Assembly (NCBI RefSeq): GCF_004962245.1
Contig: NZ_SUHQ01000003.1
Coordinates: 248,001-312,000 of the forward strand
Source: Mesorhizobium sp.
Lineage (GTDB): Bacteria > Pseudomonadota > Alphaproteobacteria > Rhizobiales > Rhizobiaceae
DNA: 64,000 nt
Direction: 5' to 3'
Part shown: in pieces, positions 52,583-63,087 of the stretch
Layout: every line of letters starts with the position of its first letter
Numbering within the stretch: the stretch's first letter is position 1
Position numbers and translations under genes: made by a program
Notes under the pieces: generated by a model
The model's database searches: none
What the model saw: the letters and a program-made list of their open reading frames with translations, nothing else
What the model was told of the DNA's origin: nothing

Positions 52583-53731
52583 ATGGTTGTATCGCTTTCG
52601 CGTCGCGGCGAAGTCGAGCCGTTCCACGCCATGGACATTCTGGCGGAAGCGAATCGGCTGAAAGCCAGGGGCGTGCCGGTCGTTTCCATGGCCGTTGGCC
52701 AGCCGTCCGACCCGGCGCCGGCCGGGGTCAGGCAAGCGGCGGCGAATGCATTGAAGATGGGTCGCATCGGCTATACCGACGCATTGGGTCTTGCGGGCTT
52801 GCGCGAGGCCATCGCGCAGCACTATGCGGACCACTACGGGCTTGACGTCCCGCCCAGCCGGATCGCCGTCACCACCGGATCGTCGGCCGCCTTCAACCTG
52901 GCGTTTCTGGCGATGTTCGATCCAGGCGACCGCGTCGCCATCGCCGCGCCCGGCTATCCGGCCTATCGCAACATCATGGCCGCGCTCGGCATCGAGATCG
53001 TCGAGATCGAGCTCGACGGTGACGCCTATCTCCACGCCGAACACCTGAAGGCGGCGCATCGCGACAAGAAGCTGAAGGGCGTGTTGTTCGCCAGCCCGGC
53101 CAATCCGACCGGCGCGTTGATCCCGCCCGACGAGCTGTCGGCGCTGGTGATGGCGGCGGAAGAGCTCGGCATCGCCGTGATCTCCGACGAGATCTATCAC
53201 CGGCTGGCTTACGCCGCGCCGGACACCACGGCGCTTGCCTACGGCCCGGATGTGACGGTGATCAATTCCTTCTCGAAATATTACTGCATGACCGGCTGGC
53301 GCATAGGCTGGATGGTGCTGCCGGAACAATTGGTGCGGCCGGTGGAGCGCATCGCCCAGAGTCTCTACATCTCACCGCCGGAACTGTCCCAGATCGCCGC
53401 GATCGAGGCGTTCAAGGCGACCGGGGAATTGGAGGCGGTGAAGGCGCGCTACGCCTGGAACCGCGAGCTTTTGATGAAACGCCTGCCCGAACTCGGCTTT
53501 GCGCTGGCCGCCCCGATGGACGGGGCTTTCTACGCCTTCTGCAACGTCACCAGGCACACCAACGACAGCATGGCCTTCGCGCGCAGGATGCTGGCCGAGG
53601 CGCATGTGGCGGCGACGCCCGGCCGCGACTTCGATCCGCTTCAAGGCCATCGGACCATGCGCTTTTCCTATGCCGGCAGCCACGATGAGATGGTCGAGGC
53701 GATGGTGCGCATCGAACGCTGGCTGAGGTAA
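52583..53731 (+). CDS. Class I/II PLP-dependent aminotransferase
   Basis: A 382-aa aminotransferase of the aspartate-aminotransferase fold. The PLP Lys is in [19 protein letters not shown] near residue 235. [20 protein letters not shown] and [15 protein letters not shown] are the substrate/PLP regions. Donor and acceptor cannot be deduced. ATG 52583 follows GAGG. It is 10 bp before glsA, so both are likely co-transcribed and both handle glutamate/glutamine metabolism or related amino groups. Confidence 0.9.
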   Translation: MVVSLSRRGEVEPFHAMDILAEANRLKARGVPVVSMAVGQPSDPAPAGVRQAAANALKMGRIGYTDALGLAGLREAIAQHYADHYGLDVPPSRIAVTTGSSAAFNLAFLAMFDPGDRVAIAAPGYPAYRNIMAALGIEIVEIELDGDAYLHAEHLKAAHRDKKLKGVLFASPANPTGALIPPDELSALVMAAEELGIAVISDEIYHRLAYAAPDTTALAYGPDVTVINSFSKYYCMTGWRIGWMVLPEQLVRPVERIAQSLYISPPELSQIAAIEAFKATGELEAVKARYAWNRELLMKRLPELGFALAAPMDGAFYAFCNVTRHTNDSMAFARRMLAEAHVAATPGRDFDPLQGHRTMRFSYAGSHDEMVEAMVRIERWLR

Positions 53732-53741
53732 CGGGACGCGA

Positions 53742-54671
53742 ATGCCGGGACTCGAACAGGCTTTAACCGAAATTGCCGCCGAAATGGCGGAGCGCACAGA
53801 TCGCGGCGACGTCGCGACCTACATTCCGCAACTCGGCAAGGTCGATCCAAGGAAGTTCGGCATTGCCGCCGTGACCAATGATGGCCGCGTGCTGATGGCG
53901 GGCGACGCCGACGAGCCGTTTTCGATCCAGAGTATCTCGAAGGTGTTCACGCTGACATTGGCGCTCGGCAATGTCGGCGATGCGCTGTGGCAGCGTGTCG
54001 GGCGCGAGCCTTCGGGCAACCCGTTCAACTCGATCGTCCAGCTCGAGCATGAGAACGGCATTCCGCGCAATCCGTTCATCAATGCCGGCGCCATCGTCAT
54101 TTCCGACATCCTGCTCGCCGGCCACCAGCCGCGCGAGGCGATCGGCGAGATCCTGCGCTTCATCCAGTTCCTGGCTGACGACGAGACCATCATCATCGAC
54201 CGTGAGGTCGCGGCTTCGGAACGCGCCACCGGTTTTCGCAACCTGGCGCTTGCCAACTACATGAAATCCTTCGGCAACCTCAACCACGCGCCGGACCTGG
54301 CGCTGGGCGTCTATTTCCATCATTGCGCCATCGCCATGAGCTGCCGGCAACTGGCCTTGGCCGGCCGCTTCCTCGCCAATGGCGGCAGGAACCCGGCGAC
54401 CGGCCATTCCGTCGTGTCGGCTGAGCGCGCCCGCCGCATTGGCGCGATGATGCTGACCTGCGGCCACTATGACGGCTCCGGCGATTTCGCCTTTCGCGTC
54501 GGCATCCCGGGCAAGAGCGGCGTCGGCGGCGGCATTTTGGCGATCGTGCCGGGCGTGGCCTCGCTTGCCGTATGGTCGCCCGGTCTCAACGCCAACGGCA
54601 ATTCCAGGCTGGGGTCGATCGCGTTGGAAAGGCTGGCGAAGATGATGAACTGGTCGGTCTTCGCGCCATAG
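53742..54671 (+). CDS. glsA: Glutaminase A
   Basis: A 309-aa serine-dependent glutaminase converting glutamine to glutamate and ammonia. The catalytic Ser-x-x-Lys is in [17 protein letters not shown]. Further blocks: [27 protein letters not shown] and [15 protein letters not shown]. Length is typical. It follows the aminotransferase by 10 bp. Confidence 0.95.
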   Translation: MPGLEQALTEIAAEMAERTDRGDVATYIPQLGKVDPRKFGIAAVTNDGRVLMAGDADEPFSIQSISKVFTLTLALGNVGDALWQRVGREPSGNPFNSIVQLEHENGIPRNPFINAGAIVISDILLAGHQPREAIGEILRFIQFLADDETIIIDREVAASERATGFRNLALANYMKSFGNLNHAPDLALGVYFHHCAIAMSCRQLALAGRFLANGGRNPATGHSVVSAERARRIGAMMLTCGHYDGSGDFAFRVGIPGKSGVGGGILAIVPGVASLAVWSPGLNANGNSRLGSIALERLAKMMNWSVFAP

Positions 54672-54767
54672 CGCATGTGCCGTAAGCGTCCGGCCTGAGG
54701 CGCCTTTTGATGGCGCGGGAATGGCAGACTGAGCCTACCTTCAATCATCTTGACTTTCGGCGCGAGG

Positions 54768-55106
54768 TTACGAGGCGCTTCGTCTGAGTGCTTCGACAGC
54801 TTCATGGTTGAGTTCGAGCACGGATTTCAGGCTTGTGCTGATCCGCTCAACAATATCTGTGCGCGGGCCGTTCCTCCACGCATCGCTTTTATAGAAGACT
54901 TGTTGTGACGAATTGAGATGGTCGAGGCTGTCATAGGCCCTAACGAGGTAGTAGCCATCAGGGTCGTGAAGCGAGTTTCCAAAGGAGACAACATCAATGT
55001 TGTTATTCCTATGAAGCGGAACGCTGACTTCGGTCATGATTTTGTGAAACTCGGGACCGGTACCGGATTTCAATGTGTACAAAAGAACTTCGACGATTTT
55101 GTTCAC
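54768..55106 (-). CDS. NIPSNAP-like / dimeric alpha-beta barrel protein
   Basis: A 112-aa protein with a dimeric alpha-beta (NIPSNAP/ABM-like) pattern: VEVLLYTLKSGTGPEFHKIM, DVVSFGNSLHDPDGYYLVR and YDSLDHLNSSQQVFYKSDAW. GTG 55106 is preferred because AAGGAG lies just upstream and no ATG is nearby. The family includes small monooxygenases and proteins of unknown role; no catalytic residue can be named here. Confidence 0.75.
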   Translation of the reverse strand: MNKIVEVLLYTLKSGTGPEFHKIMTEVSVPLHRNNNIDVVSFGNSLHDPDGYYLVRAYDSLDHLNSSQQVFYKSDAWRNGPRTDIVERISTSLKSVLELNHEAVEALRRSAS

Positions 55107-55330
55107 GCTCGACTCCTTCGCTAAATTTTGAAGGAGGCTTTGCCACTTCACGCTCGCCGGTACAAGGTAAGTGGGGCCGTGCTCACCGGTCCGCGGCCCA
55201 GTAAACCCGTGGAAGGAGTTTTCGATCCGGTTGATCGGGTGACCGTCGGTGATGCGGGCAAGCATGTCAGTGAGCCATGCCCCCGGGTGGACACGGTTGA
55301 GCCTGGTGCCGCTTGGGGCCGGGCAAGAAA

Positions 55331-55367
55331 AATCCCGCGCCGTCTTTGGACAGCGCGGGATTCTTTT
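55331..55367. terminator. Bidirectional terminator downstream of rne
   Basis: AATCCCGCGC (55331-55340) pairs with GCGCGGGATT (55353-55362), with CTTTTTAT after it and AAGAAA before it, giving U tracts for both strands. It ends the rne transcript running from the right and isolates the NIPSNAP gene. Confidence 0.8.
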
Positions 55368-55399
55368 TATCAGGAGATCAGGCTAATCAACTGAAAAGT

Positions 55400-58351
55400 T
55401 TAGAAAAAGCCCTTCTTCTGCCACCAGCCGGCACGCTTCGGCTTGTCCTCGGTCTTTGCCTCGTCGACAACAGTCGACGACACGATCGGCACAACCGGAG
55501 CATCTACCGGCACAGGCTTGCGTCGCGACGGGCGGACCTTCGGCGTTTTTTCGACGGCGGCCGCGGCTGTTTCCTCCGAAACAGGTGCGGGAGGCTCTGC
55601 AGAGGCTTCCGGCTCGGCAACCGGCGCCTCGGCGACGACGTCCGCCGCGGCCTTCTTCGGCTTGGCGGCGCGACGCGGCTTCTTCGGCTTCTCGACGCTC
55701 GGCGTGTCATCATTGGCCGGGGCAAGGGCCGCAGGCTCTTCGACCGGCGTTGCTGCCACCTCCGCCTCGCTGGCGATGGCTACGCCCTCCAGGACTTCGC
55801 TCTCGGAAGCATCGATCGACTCGGCCGTGCCGGCATCGACCACGCCGTCGCCGTCTTCACGGCGATTGCGCTTGCCGCCGCGCTTGCCGCGCCGGCGCTT
55901 CTTGCCCTGACCGTCATCCGACGTTTCGACCGCCTCAGTGACGCCGACCTGCGCCTCGTGGTCTGCTCCGGTGTCTTGATCACTCACAGCTTCGGCAACG
56001 CCATCCGCTGCCGCCGAGACATAAGCACCTTCCACGGGCGCGCCGTGCTCACGGTCGCGATCCTTGCCGCCACGCCGTCTGCGGCGCTTGCGGCGCTTGC
56101 GGTCGCGGCCTTCGCCATCCTCGCCGAGCCTTGGCTGCTGCGGCTGTTGAGCGTGGCGCGGTTGCTCCGCCGGTGCAACAGCCTCGTCCTCCTCCTCCTC
56201 GATGACGATTTCGTCGGCGGGCTCTTCCGGCTCGACATAGGCGGGTAAGGTGCGCACCTCGACAAAGCCTTCCGGCTTTTCCGCCAGCGCGCCGCGGAAG
56301 ATCGCATAATGCTGGGCGCCGACGGTGTCGTCGGCTTCGACGGTGATGGTCAGGCCGAAGCGGCTTTCGAGCTCCACCAGCGTGCCACGCTTGTGGTTGA
56401 GCACGTAGAGCGCGGTCGCCGCCGGCGTCCGCACCGTGATGTGGCTGCGCGAATCCTTGAGCAGGAATTCCTCGATCGCCCGCACCACCATCAGCGCGAC
56501 AGACGAATCAGACCGCACATGGCCGGTGCCGCCGCAATGCGGGCAAGGCTTCATCGTCGATTCCAGCACGCTGGCGCGGATGCGTTGGCGCGACATCTCC
56601 ATCAGGCCGAAATGCGAGATGCGGCCGACCTGGATGCGGGCGCGATCGTTCTTGAGGTGATCCTTCAACCGCTTCTCGACGGAGCGGTTGTTGCGGTTCT
56701 CCTCCATGTCGATGAAGTCGATGACGATCAGGCCGGCGAGATCGCGCAGCCGAAGCTGACGTGCGACTTCCTCGGCCGCTTCCAGATTGGTGTGGAGTGC
56801 CGTGTCCTCGATCGAGTGCTCCTTGGTGGAGCGGCCCGAATTGACGTCGATGGCGACCAGCGCTTCGGTCTGGTTGATGATGATGTAGCCGCCGCTCTTC
56901 AGCGTCACCTGCGGCTGCAGCATGCGGTCGAGCTGCGCCTCGATGCCGTTGCGCACGAAGATCGGTGTCGTGTCGCGGAACGGCTGCACGACCTTGGCGT
57001 GGCTCGGCATCAGCATGCGCATGAAGTCCTTGGCCTCGCGATAGCCCTCGTCGCCGGAGACCAGGATCTCGTCGATGTCCTTGTTGTAGAGGTCGCGCAC
57101 CGAGCGCTTGATCAGGCTGCCTTCCTCGTAGACCAGGGCAGGGGCCGTGGACTGCAGCGTCAGATTGCGGACGTTTTCCCAAAGCCGCATCAGATATTCG
57201 TAGTCGCGCTTGATCTCGGCCTTGGTGCGGCTCTCGCCGGCCGTGCGCAGGATGACGCCCATGCCCTGCGGCACTTCGAGATCGGCGACGACCTCCTTCA
57301 GCCGCTTGCGGTCCTGTGCGTTGGTGATCTTGCGCGAAATGCCGCCGCCGCGCGCCGTGTTCGGCATCAGCACCGAATAGCGGCCGGCAAGCGACAGGTA
57401 GGTGGTGATCGCCGCGCCCTTGTTGCCGCGCTCTTCCTTCACGACCTGCACCAGAAGGATCTGCCGGCGCTTGATCACTTCCTGGATCTTGTATTGGCGG
57501 CGCATCGGCTTGCGGCGGTTGCGCGCTTCTTCCAGCGCATCCTCGGCGCCGACCGATTCGACCTCATGGTCGTCGGAATGCGAAGACGGCACCTCTTCCA
57601 GCATGCCGCGATCATTGTCGGTGGACGCGGCGTCGCCAGCCGGCTCCGCCTGCGGCACTGTTTCGGAAATCACATCCGCATCGATGCTGGCGGCGATCGA
57701 ATTGGGTCCGCCTTCTGAAGGCCCAGTCTGATCGCTATCAGTCTCATCGTTATCAGTCTCGCCGCTGCCAGTCTCTTCGTTGCTGGCAACATCCTCATGG
57801 CTGGCGACGTCTTCGCGACGTTCCGAAGCCTGGGATACAATGTCCGCATTTTCGGAAACGGCATTGAAGCTCTCCGTGATCGCGTCCTCGCCGTTCTCGT
57901 TGTGTTCGCCGCCCTCATCGGATTCGGCAGAATCGGCCGCACCTGCATCGCGCTTGTGCTCGCCTCGATCGCGGCTCTTGCCGCCGCGCCGGCGTCCGCG
58001 CCGGCCGCGATCGCGGCTCTGGCGGTCGTCGCCTTCGCCGTCCTCGTCGTCCTCATCTTCAGCTTCCTGCGCTTCCGCGCGCAGCAGCGCCTGACGGTCG
58101 GCGACCGGAATCTGGTAGTAGTCGGGATGAATTTCACTGAAGGCGAGAAAACCGTGACGGTTGCCGCCATATTCGACAAAGGCTGCCTGAAGGGAGGGTT
58201 CGACGCGGGTTACACGGGCGAGGTAGATATTTCCTTTGAGCTGCTTCTTGTCCTGGGATTCAAAGTCGAATTCTTCAATACGGTTACCGCGAACGACGAC
58301 AACACGCGTTTCCTCCGGGTGGGAGGCGTCTATCAGCATCTTGTTGGGCAT
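55400..58351 (-). CDS. rne: Ribonuclease E
   Basis: A 983-aa endoribonuclease, core of the degradosome. The N-terminal S1 domain (NIYLARVTRVEPSLQAAFVEY) is interrupted by a ~200-residue acidic low-complexity insert before RKPMRRQYKIQEVIKRRQIL. The catalytic DNase I-like domain has VAIDVNSGRSTKEHSIEDTA and LAGLIVIDFIDME (catalytic aspartates). The Zn-link is MKPCPHCGGTGHVRS. The C-terminal ~350 residues are charged and basic/acidic-rich, a typical degradosome scaffold. ATG 58351 (MPNKMLID) was preferred. Confidence 0.96.
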   Translation of the reverse strand: MPNKMLIDASHPEETRVVVVRGNRIEEFDFESQDKKQLKGNIYLARVTRVEPSLQAAFVEYGGNRHGFLAFSEIHPDYYQIPVADRQALLRAEAQEAEDEDDEDGEGDDRQSRDRGRRGRRRGGKSRDRGEHKRDAGAADSAESDEGGEHNENGEDAITESFNAVSENADIVSQASERREDVASHEDVASNEETGSGETDNDETDSDQTGPSEGGPNSIAASIDADVISETVPQAEPAGDAASTDNDRGMLEEVPSSHSDDHEVESVGAEDALEEARNRRKPMRRQYKIQEVIKRRQILLVQVVKEERGNKGAAITTYLSLAGRYSVLMPNTARGGGISRKITNAQDRKRLKEVVADLEVPQGMGVILRTAGESRTKAEIKRDYEYLMRLWENVRNLTLQSTAPALVYEEGSLIKRSVRDLYNKDIDEILVSGDEGYREAKDFMRMLMPSHAKVVQPFRDTTPIFVRNGIEAQLDRMLQPQVTLKSGGYIIINQTEALVAIDVNSGRSTKEHSIEDTALHTNLEAAEEVARQLRLRDLAGLIVIDFIDMEENRNNRSVEKRLKDHLKNDRARIQVGRISHFGLMEMSRQRIRASVLESTMKPCPHCGGTGHVRSDSSVALMVVRAIEEFLLKDSRSHITVRTPAATALYVLNHKRGTLVELESRFGLTITVEADDTVGAQHYAIFRGALAEKPEGFVEVRTLPAYVEPEEPADEIVIEEEEDEAVAPAEQPRHAQQPQQPRLGEDGEGRDRKRRKRRRRRGGKDRDREHGAPVEGAYVSAAADGVAEAVSDQDTGADHEAQVGVTEAVETSDDGQGKKRRRGKRGGKRNRREDGDGVVDAGTAESIDASESEVLEGVAIASEAEVAATPVEEPAALAPANDDTPSVEKPKKPRRAAKPKKAAADVVAEAPVAEPEASAEPPAPVSEETAAAAVEKTPKVRPSRRKPVPVDAPVVPIVSSTVVDEAKTEDKPKRAGWWQKKGFF

Positions 58352-59011
58352 TATTTCGTTTCCCTCCGGCAACCGTCATCGGGCGCAGCTTGCGGGGCAA
58401 GGCCCGCCGCTGCGGATGAACATGGGTGCCGGACATCTGAATGTCCGCCGGCCGCTGCCTGAGCGTCATGGCGGTGCCGCCCGCAGCCATAATGGCGCGG
58501 TTTGCTGCGGACCTTTCCATGATTGCGCTTGAAGCCATCGTAACCAGCAGAACCTTTTTGAACCAAAGCCCGGGAAAACCGGACCAGCTTGTTTGCTCGT
58601 ACAGAGCCGGCGCGGGACAATCCCGGCCGTTTTCCTCACGCAGGCGACTCCCCCGCCACGGGCTCGCATCTGCGAAATTCGTCGCGATCACCTGATACCT
58701 TTTTCGCCTGGGGCGAAAGGATCCGTCGTTCATCTGACCTGTAGCAGGAGGCTGCGGAGAAGGACGGTTCCAGGATTGCAGTGATCCACCATCGCTTTTA
58801 TGATTTGGCGGGTTGGAAGGCAACCCCGATTCCGATGCCGGCAAAAAGCAGTTCCGCAACGGCAGCACAGCTTTAACCCTTGCATGAAAAGGCTTGGTTA
58901 ACCTTCTCTGGATACCAATCGTTAATCGAGTTCGCGGCCACTTCGGCAAGACGCCGACACTCCGACAAACAGACTGGGCGCATGGCGCCAAACCGGAGCG
59001 ACTGGAAAGAA
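58352..59011. other. Long divergent region between rne and amiC
   Basis: 660 bp without a convincing gene. It likely holds a long 5' UTR of rne, whose expression is often autoregulated through its leader in Gram-negatives, and the amiC promoter. TTAACC appears at 58873-58878 and 58899-58904, half-sites resembling CtrA boxes. This reading is tentative. Confidence 0.45.
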
Positions 59012-60274
59012 ATGGGACTGGCAGCCTTCACAGACAAGGGTGGTCGTGCCGGAGGTGCTTTCTTCCACGCTGCTTGTCTGCTCTTGCTGGCTGTCATTTG
59101 TCTGGCTTTTCCGCCGGTTTCCCTTGCTGCCGAAGCGCCGCTCGCCGCGACGGGTTACAAGATGGCGGGCGATGCCACCAAGATGCGCATTGTCATGAAT
59201 TTCAACCGCGAGCCGGACGTCCGATGGTTCCTGCTGCGCGGCCCCCACCGTCTGGTCGTCGACCTGCCAAGCACGAAGTTCGCCATCAATGCCAAGGATG
59301 TGAAGGCGCGCGGCCTCGTCAGGGGCGTGCGTTACGGCGATCTCGGCGAGGGGGTATCGCGGCTGATCCTGACCGGCAAGGGCCCGTTTGCCGTCGATAG
59401 GCTCGACGTGCTCAAGAACGATGACGGCAGCGGCTATCGTATCGCCATTGACATGTCGGCGGCATCCGCGCGGGAATTCGACGCCGCCCTTGCCAATCAG
59501 GCGCTGACCACCGGCTCGACGGTCTCCTCCGACAAGGGCGGCAGGGTCGGTACCGGGCCGATCTCCAATCCAGGCCATCGCTTCACCGTCGTCATCGATC
59601 CAGGCCATGGCGGCATCGACGGCGGCGCCGAGGGCCTGAACGGCACGGTCGAGAAGGACGTCACGCTCGCCTTCGCCAAAGAACTGCGCGACAGGCTTGC
59701 CGCAGCCAGCAAATACGACGTGTTCATGACGCGCGAGACCGACCAATTCCTGCGGCTGGACGACCGTGTGCGCATTGCCCGCCAGCACGAGGCCGATCTG
59801 CTCATTTCGATCCACGCCGACACGATCAGGGTCAAGGGCGTCCGCGGCGCAACCGTCTATACGGTCTCCGACAGGGCTTCCGATCCCGAAGCGCAGGCGC
59901 TGGCCGACCGTGAAAACCTTTCCGACCAATTCGCCGGCATGGAAATCAAGGACGACAACAAGGAAGTGACCGACATCCTGATCGACCTGATCCGCCGCGA
60001 GACGCACAGTTTCTCGATGAGTTTCGCCCACACTTTGGTCGGCCAGCTCTCCACCAGCGTCGGCCTCATCAACAATCCACAGCGTTCGGCCAGCTTCAAG
60101 GTGTTGAAGGCGCCGGATGTCCCATCCGTGCTGGTCGAACTCGGCTATCTGTCGAACGCCAAGGACGAGGCGCAGTTGCTCAGCGCCGATTGGCGCAGCA
60201 AGGCAGCCCAGAGTATAACGGATGCCATCGCCCTGTTCGCCTCAGCCAGGGCCGGAGCAGGAGCCGGAGGCTGA
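59012..60274 (+). CDS. amiC: N-acetylmuramoyl-L-alanine amidase (AmiC type)
   Basis: A 420-aa periplasmic peptidoglycan amidase. A signal segment is at about residues 17-38 (FHAACLLLLAVICLAFPPVS). The AMIN domain follows (MRIVMNFNREPDVRWFLLRG). The Amidase_3 zinc domain has VVIDPGHGGIDGG (His, Glu) and LISIHADTIRVKG (His), plus the C-terminal VLVELGYLSNAKDE (catalytic Glu). It splits septal peptidoglycan during division. ATG 59012 was chosen with GGAAAG upstream; 58982 is an alternative. Confidence 0.93.
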   Translation: MGLAAFTDKGGRAGGAFFHAACLLLLAVICLAFPPVSLAAEAPLAATGYKMAGDATKMRIVMNFNREPDVRWFLLRGPHRLVVDLPSTKFAINAKDVKARGLVRGVRYGDLGEGVSRLILTGKGPFAVDRLDVLKNDDGSGYRIAIDMSAASAREFDAALANQALTTGSTVSSDKGGRVGTGPISNPGHRFTVVIDPGHGGIDGGAEGLNGTVEKDVTLAFAKELRDRLAAASKYDVFMTRETDQFLRLDDRVRIARQHEADLLISIHADTIRVKGVRGATVYTVSDRASDPEAQALADRENLSDQFAGMEIKDDNKEVTDILIDLIRRETHSFSMSFAHTLVGQLSTSVGLINNPQRSASFKVLKAPDVPSVLVELGYLSNAKDEAQLLSADWRSKAAQSITDAIALFASARAGAGAGG

Positions 60275-60488
60275 GATGCCCGCCGTTGCCCACGACCACA
60301 GGCAGGGGTTGCACGGCGACAACACCTTGTACTTTTATTTCCGCCATTCGAGGCCGAAATCCCATGCTGCCGTATTTTGCCCACATGGTGGCGACATGGG
60401 TTTTCGATTACCGGTCGGGATTGTCTGGAAAGCTTGCGCGAAAGGCGGCTTCCTTTAGGAGACTCCCGAACCAAGGACTGGAGCGGGC

Positions 60489-62945
60489 ATGATTCGTCTC
60501 ATTGGCTATTTCTTCGGCGTCGGCACCGCGCTGGCCCTTTTGGTCGCGGCGGGCGTGGCGATCTATGTTGGCCATTTGTCGAAGGATCTGCCCGACTACG
60601 AGGTCCTCGCCAAGTATGAGCCGCCGGTGACGACCCGCATTCATGCATCCGACGGTGCGCTGATGGCCGAATACGCGCGCGAGCGGCGCCTCTATTTGCC
60701 GATCCAGGCGGTGCCGGATCGCGTCAAGGCGGCCTTCCTGTCTGCCGAGGACAAGAATTTCTACAATCACCCCGGCATCGATATTTCCGGCCTTGGCCGC
60801 GCAATCATGGTCAATCTGCAGAATTTCGGCTCGGGCAAGCGCCAGGTCGGCGCCTCGACGATCACCCAGCAGGTGGCGAAAAACTTCCTGTTGTCCTCGG
60901 ACCAGACCTACGAGCGCAAGATCAAGGAGATGATCCTCGCCTTCCGCATCGAGCAGGCCTATTCGAAGGACCGCATTCTCGAGCTCTACCTTAACGAGAT
61001 TTTCTTCGGGCTTGGCGCCTACGGTGTCGCCGGCGCGGCACTCACCTATTTCGACAAGGCAGTGAACGAGCTCACCGTGTCGGAGGCGGCCTATCTGGCG
61101 GCCTTGCCGAAGGGGCCCTCCAATTATCATCCCTTCAAATATGCCGACCGCGCCATCGACCGCCGTAATTGGGTCATCGAGCAGATGGTCGACAATGGCT
61201 ACGTCACGCAGGAGGAAGGCGCGAAGGCCAAGGCCGAGCCGCTCGGCGTCAAGCCACGCCGCTCCGGCACCTATCTTTTCGCCGGCGAATACTTCACCGA
61301 GGAGGTGCGACGCCAGATCAGCGCGCGCTACGGCGAGAATGCGCTCTACGAGGGCGGCCTGTCCGTCCGTACGACGCTCGATCCCAAGATGCAGCTCATC
61401 GCCCGCAAAGCCATGCAGAACGGCCTGATGAAATTCGATACGCTGCGCGGCTATCGGGGGCCGGTAACGACCATCAACGTGTCGGGCGACTGGGGCGTGC
61501 CTTTGAGCGACGTCAAGGGACTGGACGACGTGCCCGAATGGTCGCTCGCCGTCGTGCTCGACAGCTCGGCGAGCGGCCTGACCATCGGCCTTCGGCCGAC
61601 CCGGCAGATTTCGGGCGAACTCGTCAAGGATCGCATCGAAGGCACCGTCAGCCGGGAGGACATGAGCTTCGCCATGCGTCATGTGGTCGACGGCAAGACC
61701 GTCAAGGCCAAGTCGCCGGCGGAGGTGCTGAAGCCGGGCGACGTCATCTTCGTGCAGAAGAAAGAGGGTACGGACGGGGCCTATACCCTGCGCCAGGCCC
61801 CCGAAGTGGAAGGCGGCTTGATCGCCATGGATCCCCATACCGGGCGCGTTCTGGCCATGGTCGGCGGGTTCTCCTACGCGCAGTCCGAATTCAACCGTGC
61901 CACGCAGGCCATGCGGCAGCCGGGTTCGTCGTTCAAGCCGATCGTCTATGCGGCCGCCCTCGACAATGGCTATACGCCGGCTTCGGTGATCATGGACGGC
62001 CCGATCACCATCAAGAGCGGCAACACCACCTGGACGCCGAAGAACTACGATGGAAGGACAGCAGGCCCGGCGACCTTGCGGTCCGGCATCGAGAGGTCGC
62101 GCAATCTGATGACGGTGCGCCTTGCCAACGACATGGGCATGAAGCTGGTTGCGGAATATGCAGAGCGCTTCGGCGTCTACGATCGCCTGGCGCCATATCT
62201 GCCGATGGCGCTGGGGTCGGGCGAGACCACGGTGATGCGCATGGTGTCAGCCTATTCGATCATGGCCAACGGCGGCAAGTCGATCAAGCCGACGCTGATC
62301 GACCGCATCCAGGATCGCTACGGCAAGACGGTGTTCAAGCAGGACGAACGCGGCTGCGAAAATTGCAACGCGGCCGAATGGCAGAATCAGCCTGAGCCGG
62401 AACTGGTCGACAATTCCGAGCAGGTGCTCGATCCGATGACCGCCTATCAGATCACCTCAATGATGGAGGGCGTCGTTGAGCGCGGCACCGGCGCCACCGT
62501 CGCTGAACTCGGTCGCCACATCGCCGGCAAGACCGGAACGACAAACGACGAGAAGGATACCTGGTTCATCGGCTACACGCCCAATCTCGTTGTCGGCCTC
62601 TATATGGGCTATGATCAGCCGAAAGGTCTTGGCAAAGGCGCGACCGGCGGCGGCCTCGCAGCGCCGATCTTCAAGGACTTCATGCGGGTGGCGCTGGACG
62701 GCACGCCCAATATCGATTTCCAGGTTCCCGAAGGCATGAAGCTGATCGCCATCAATCGCAAGACCGGCATGCGGGCCAACCCGGACGACGCCAGCGCCTT
62801 TATCGAAGCCTTCAAGCCGGGTACCGGCCCCGCCGACAGCTACTGGGTGATCGGCATGGGTGCGGACGGCTCCAACGCCGCCGGGGGCGCGCTGTCGCCA
62901 CAGGCCAACCAAGCCATCCAGTCTGGCGGCGGCGGCTTGTATTGA
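60489..62945 (+). CDS. Penicillin-binding protein 1A
   Basis: An 818-aa bifunctional peptidoglycan synthase (mrcA/ponA type). One TM segment is at residues 6-24 (YFFGVGTALALLVAAGVAIY). The GT51 glycosyltransferase domain has SAEDKNFYNHPGIDISG (catalytic Glu) and QVGASTITQQVAKNFLL. The transpeptidase domain has RQPGSSFKPIVYAAAL (SxxK Ser), SRN and KTGTTNDEKDTWFIGY. Length and order are as expected. It is followed by a terminator and prfB. Confidence 0.95.
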   Translation: MIRLIGYFFGVGTALALLVAAGVAIYVGHLSKDLPDYEVLAKYEPPVTTRIHASDGALMAEYARERRLYLPIQAVPDRVKAAFLSAEDKNFYNHPGIDISGLGRAIMVNLQNFGSGKRQVGASTITQQVAKNFLLSSDQTYERKIKEMILAFRIEQAYSKDRILELYLNEIFFGLGAYGVAGAALTYFDKAVNELTVSEAAYLAALPKGPSNYHPFKYADRAIDRRNWVIEQMVDNGYVTQEEGAKAKAEPLGVKPRRSGTYLFAGEYFTEEVRRQISARYGENALYEGGLSVRTTLDPKMQLIARKAMQNGLMKFDTLRGYRGPVTTINVSGDWGVPLSDVKGLDDVPEWSLAVVLDSSASGLTIGLRPTRQISGELVKDRIEGTVSREDMSFAMRHVVDGKTVKAKSPAEVLKPGDVIFVQKKEGTDGAYTLRQAPEVEGGLIAMDPHTGRVLAMVGGFSYAQSEFNRATQAMRQPGSSFKPIVYAAALDNGYTPASVIMDGPITIKSGNTTWTPKNYDGRTAGPATLRSGIERSRNLMTVRLANDMGMKLVAEYAERFGVYDRLAPYLPMALGSGETTVMRMVSAYSIMANGGKSIKPTLIDRIQDRYGKTVFKQDERGCENCNAAEWQNQPEPELVDNSEQVLDPMTAYQITSMMEGVVERGTGATVAELGRHIAGKTGTTNDEKDTWFIGYTPNLVVGLYMGYDQPKGLGKGATGGGLAAPIFKDFMRVALDGTPNIDFQVPEGMKLIAINRKTGMRANPDDASAFIEAFKPGTGPADSYWVIGMGADGSNAAGGALSPQANQAIQSGGGGLY

Positions 62946-62963
62946 GATAGGATAGGTATTCCT

Positions 62964-62983
62964 GGCCGGCTTTCGAGCCGGCC
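62964..62983 (+). terminator. Hairpin terminator after PBP1A gene
   Basis: GGCCGGCT (62964-62971) pairs with AGCCGGCC (62976-62983) around the stable UUCG tetraloop, then CATTTCGCTTT. U content after the stem is modest, so termination may be partial. Confidence 0.65.
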
Positions 62984-63087
62984 CATTTCGCTTTACAGGC
63001 GGCGGTGCCGTCCCTATGTATCGCGCCAACCCCAAGCGCTATTTCAGTCATGGGGCACCATTTCAGCACGGGACAGAACAGCCAGCC

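Noticed and set aside
60408..61838. 476-aa frame opposite PBP1A
   Set aside because: Antisense shadow of PBP1A, without motif.
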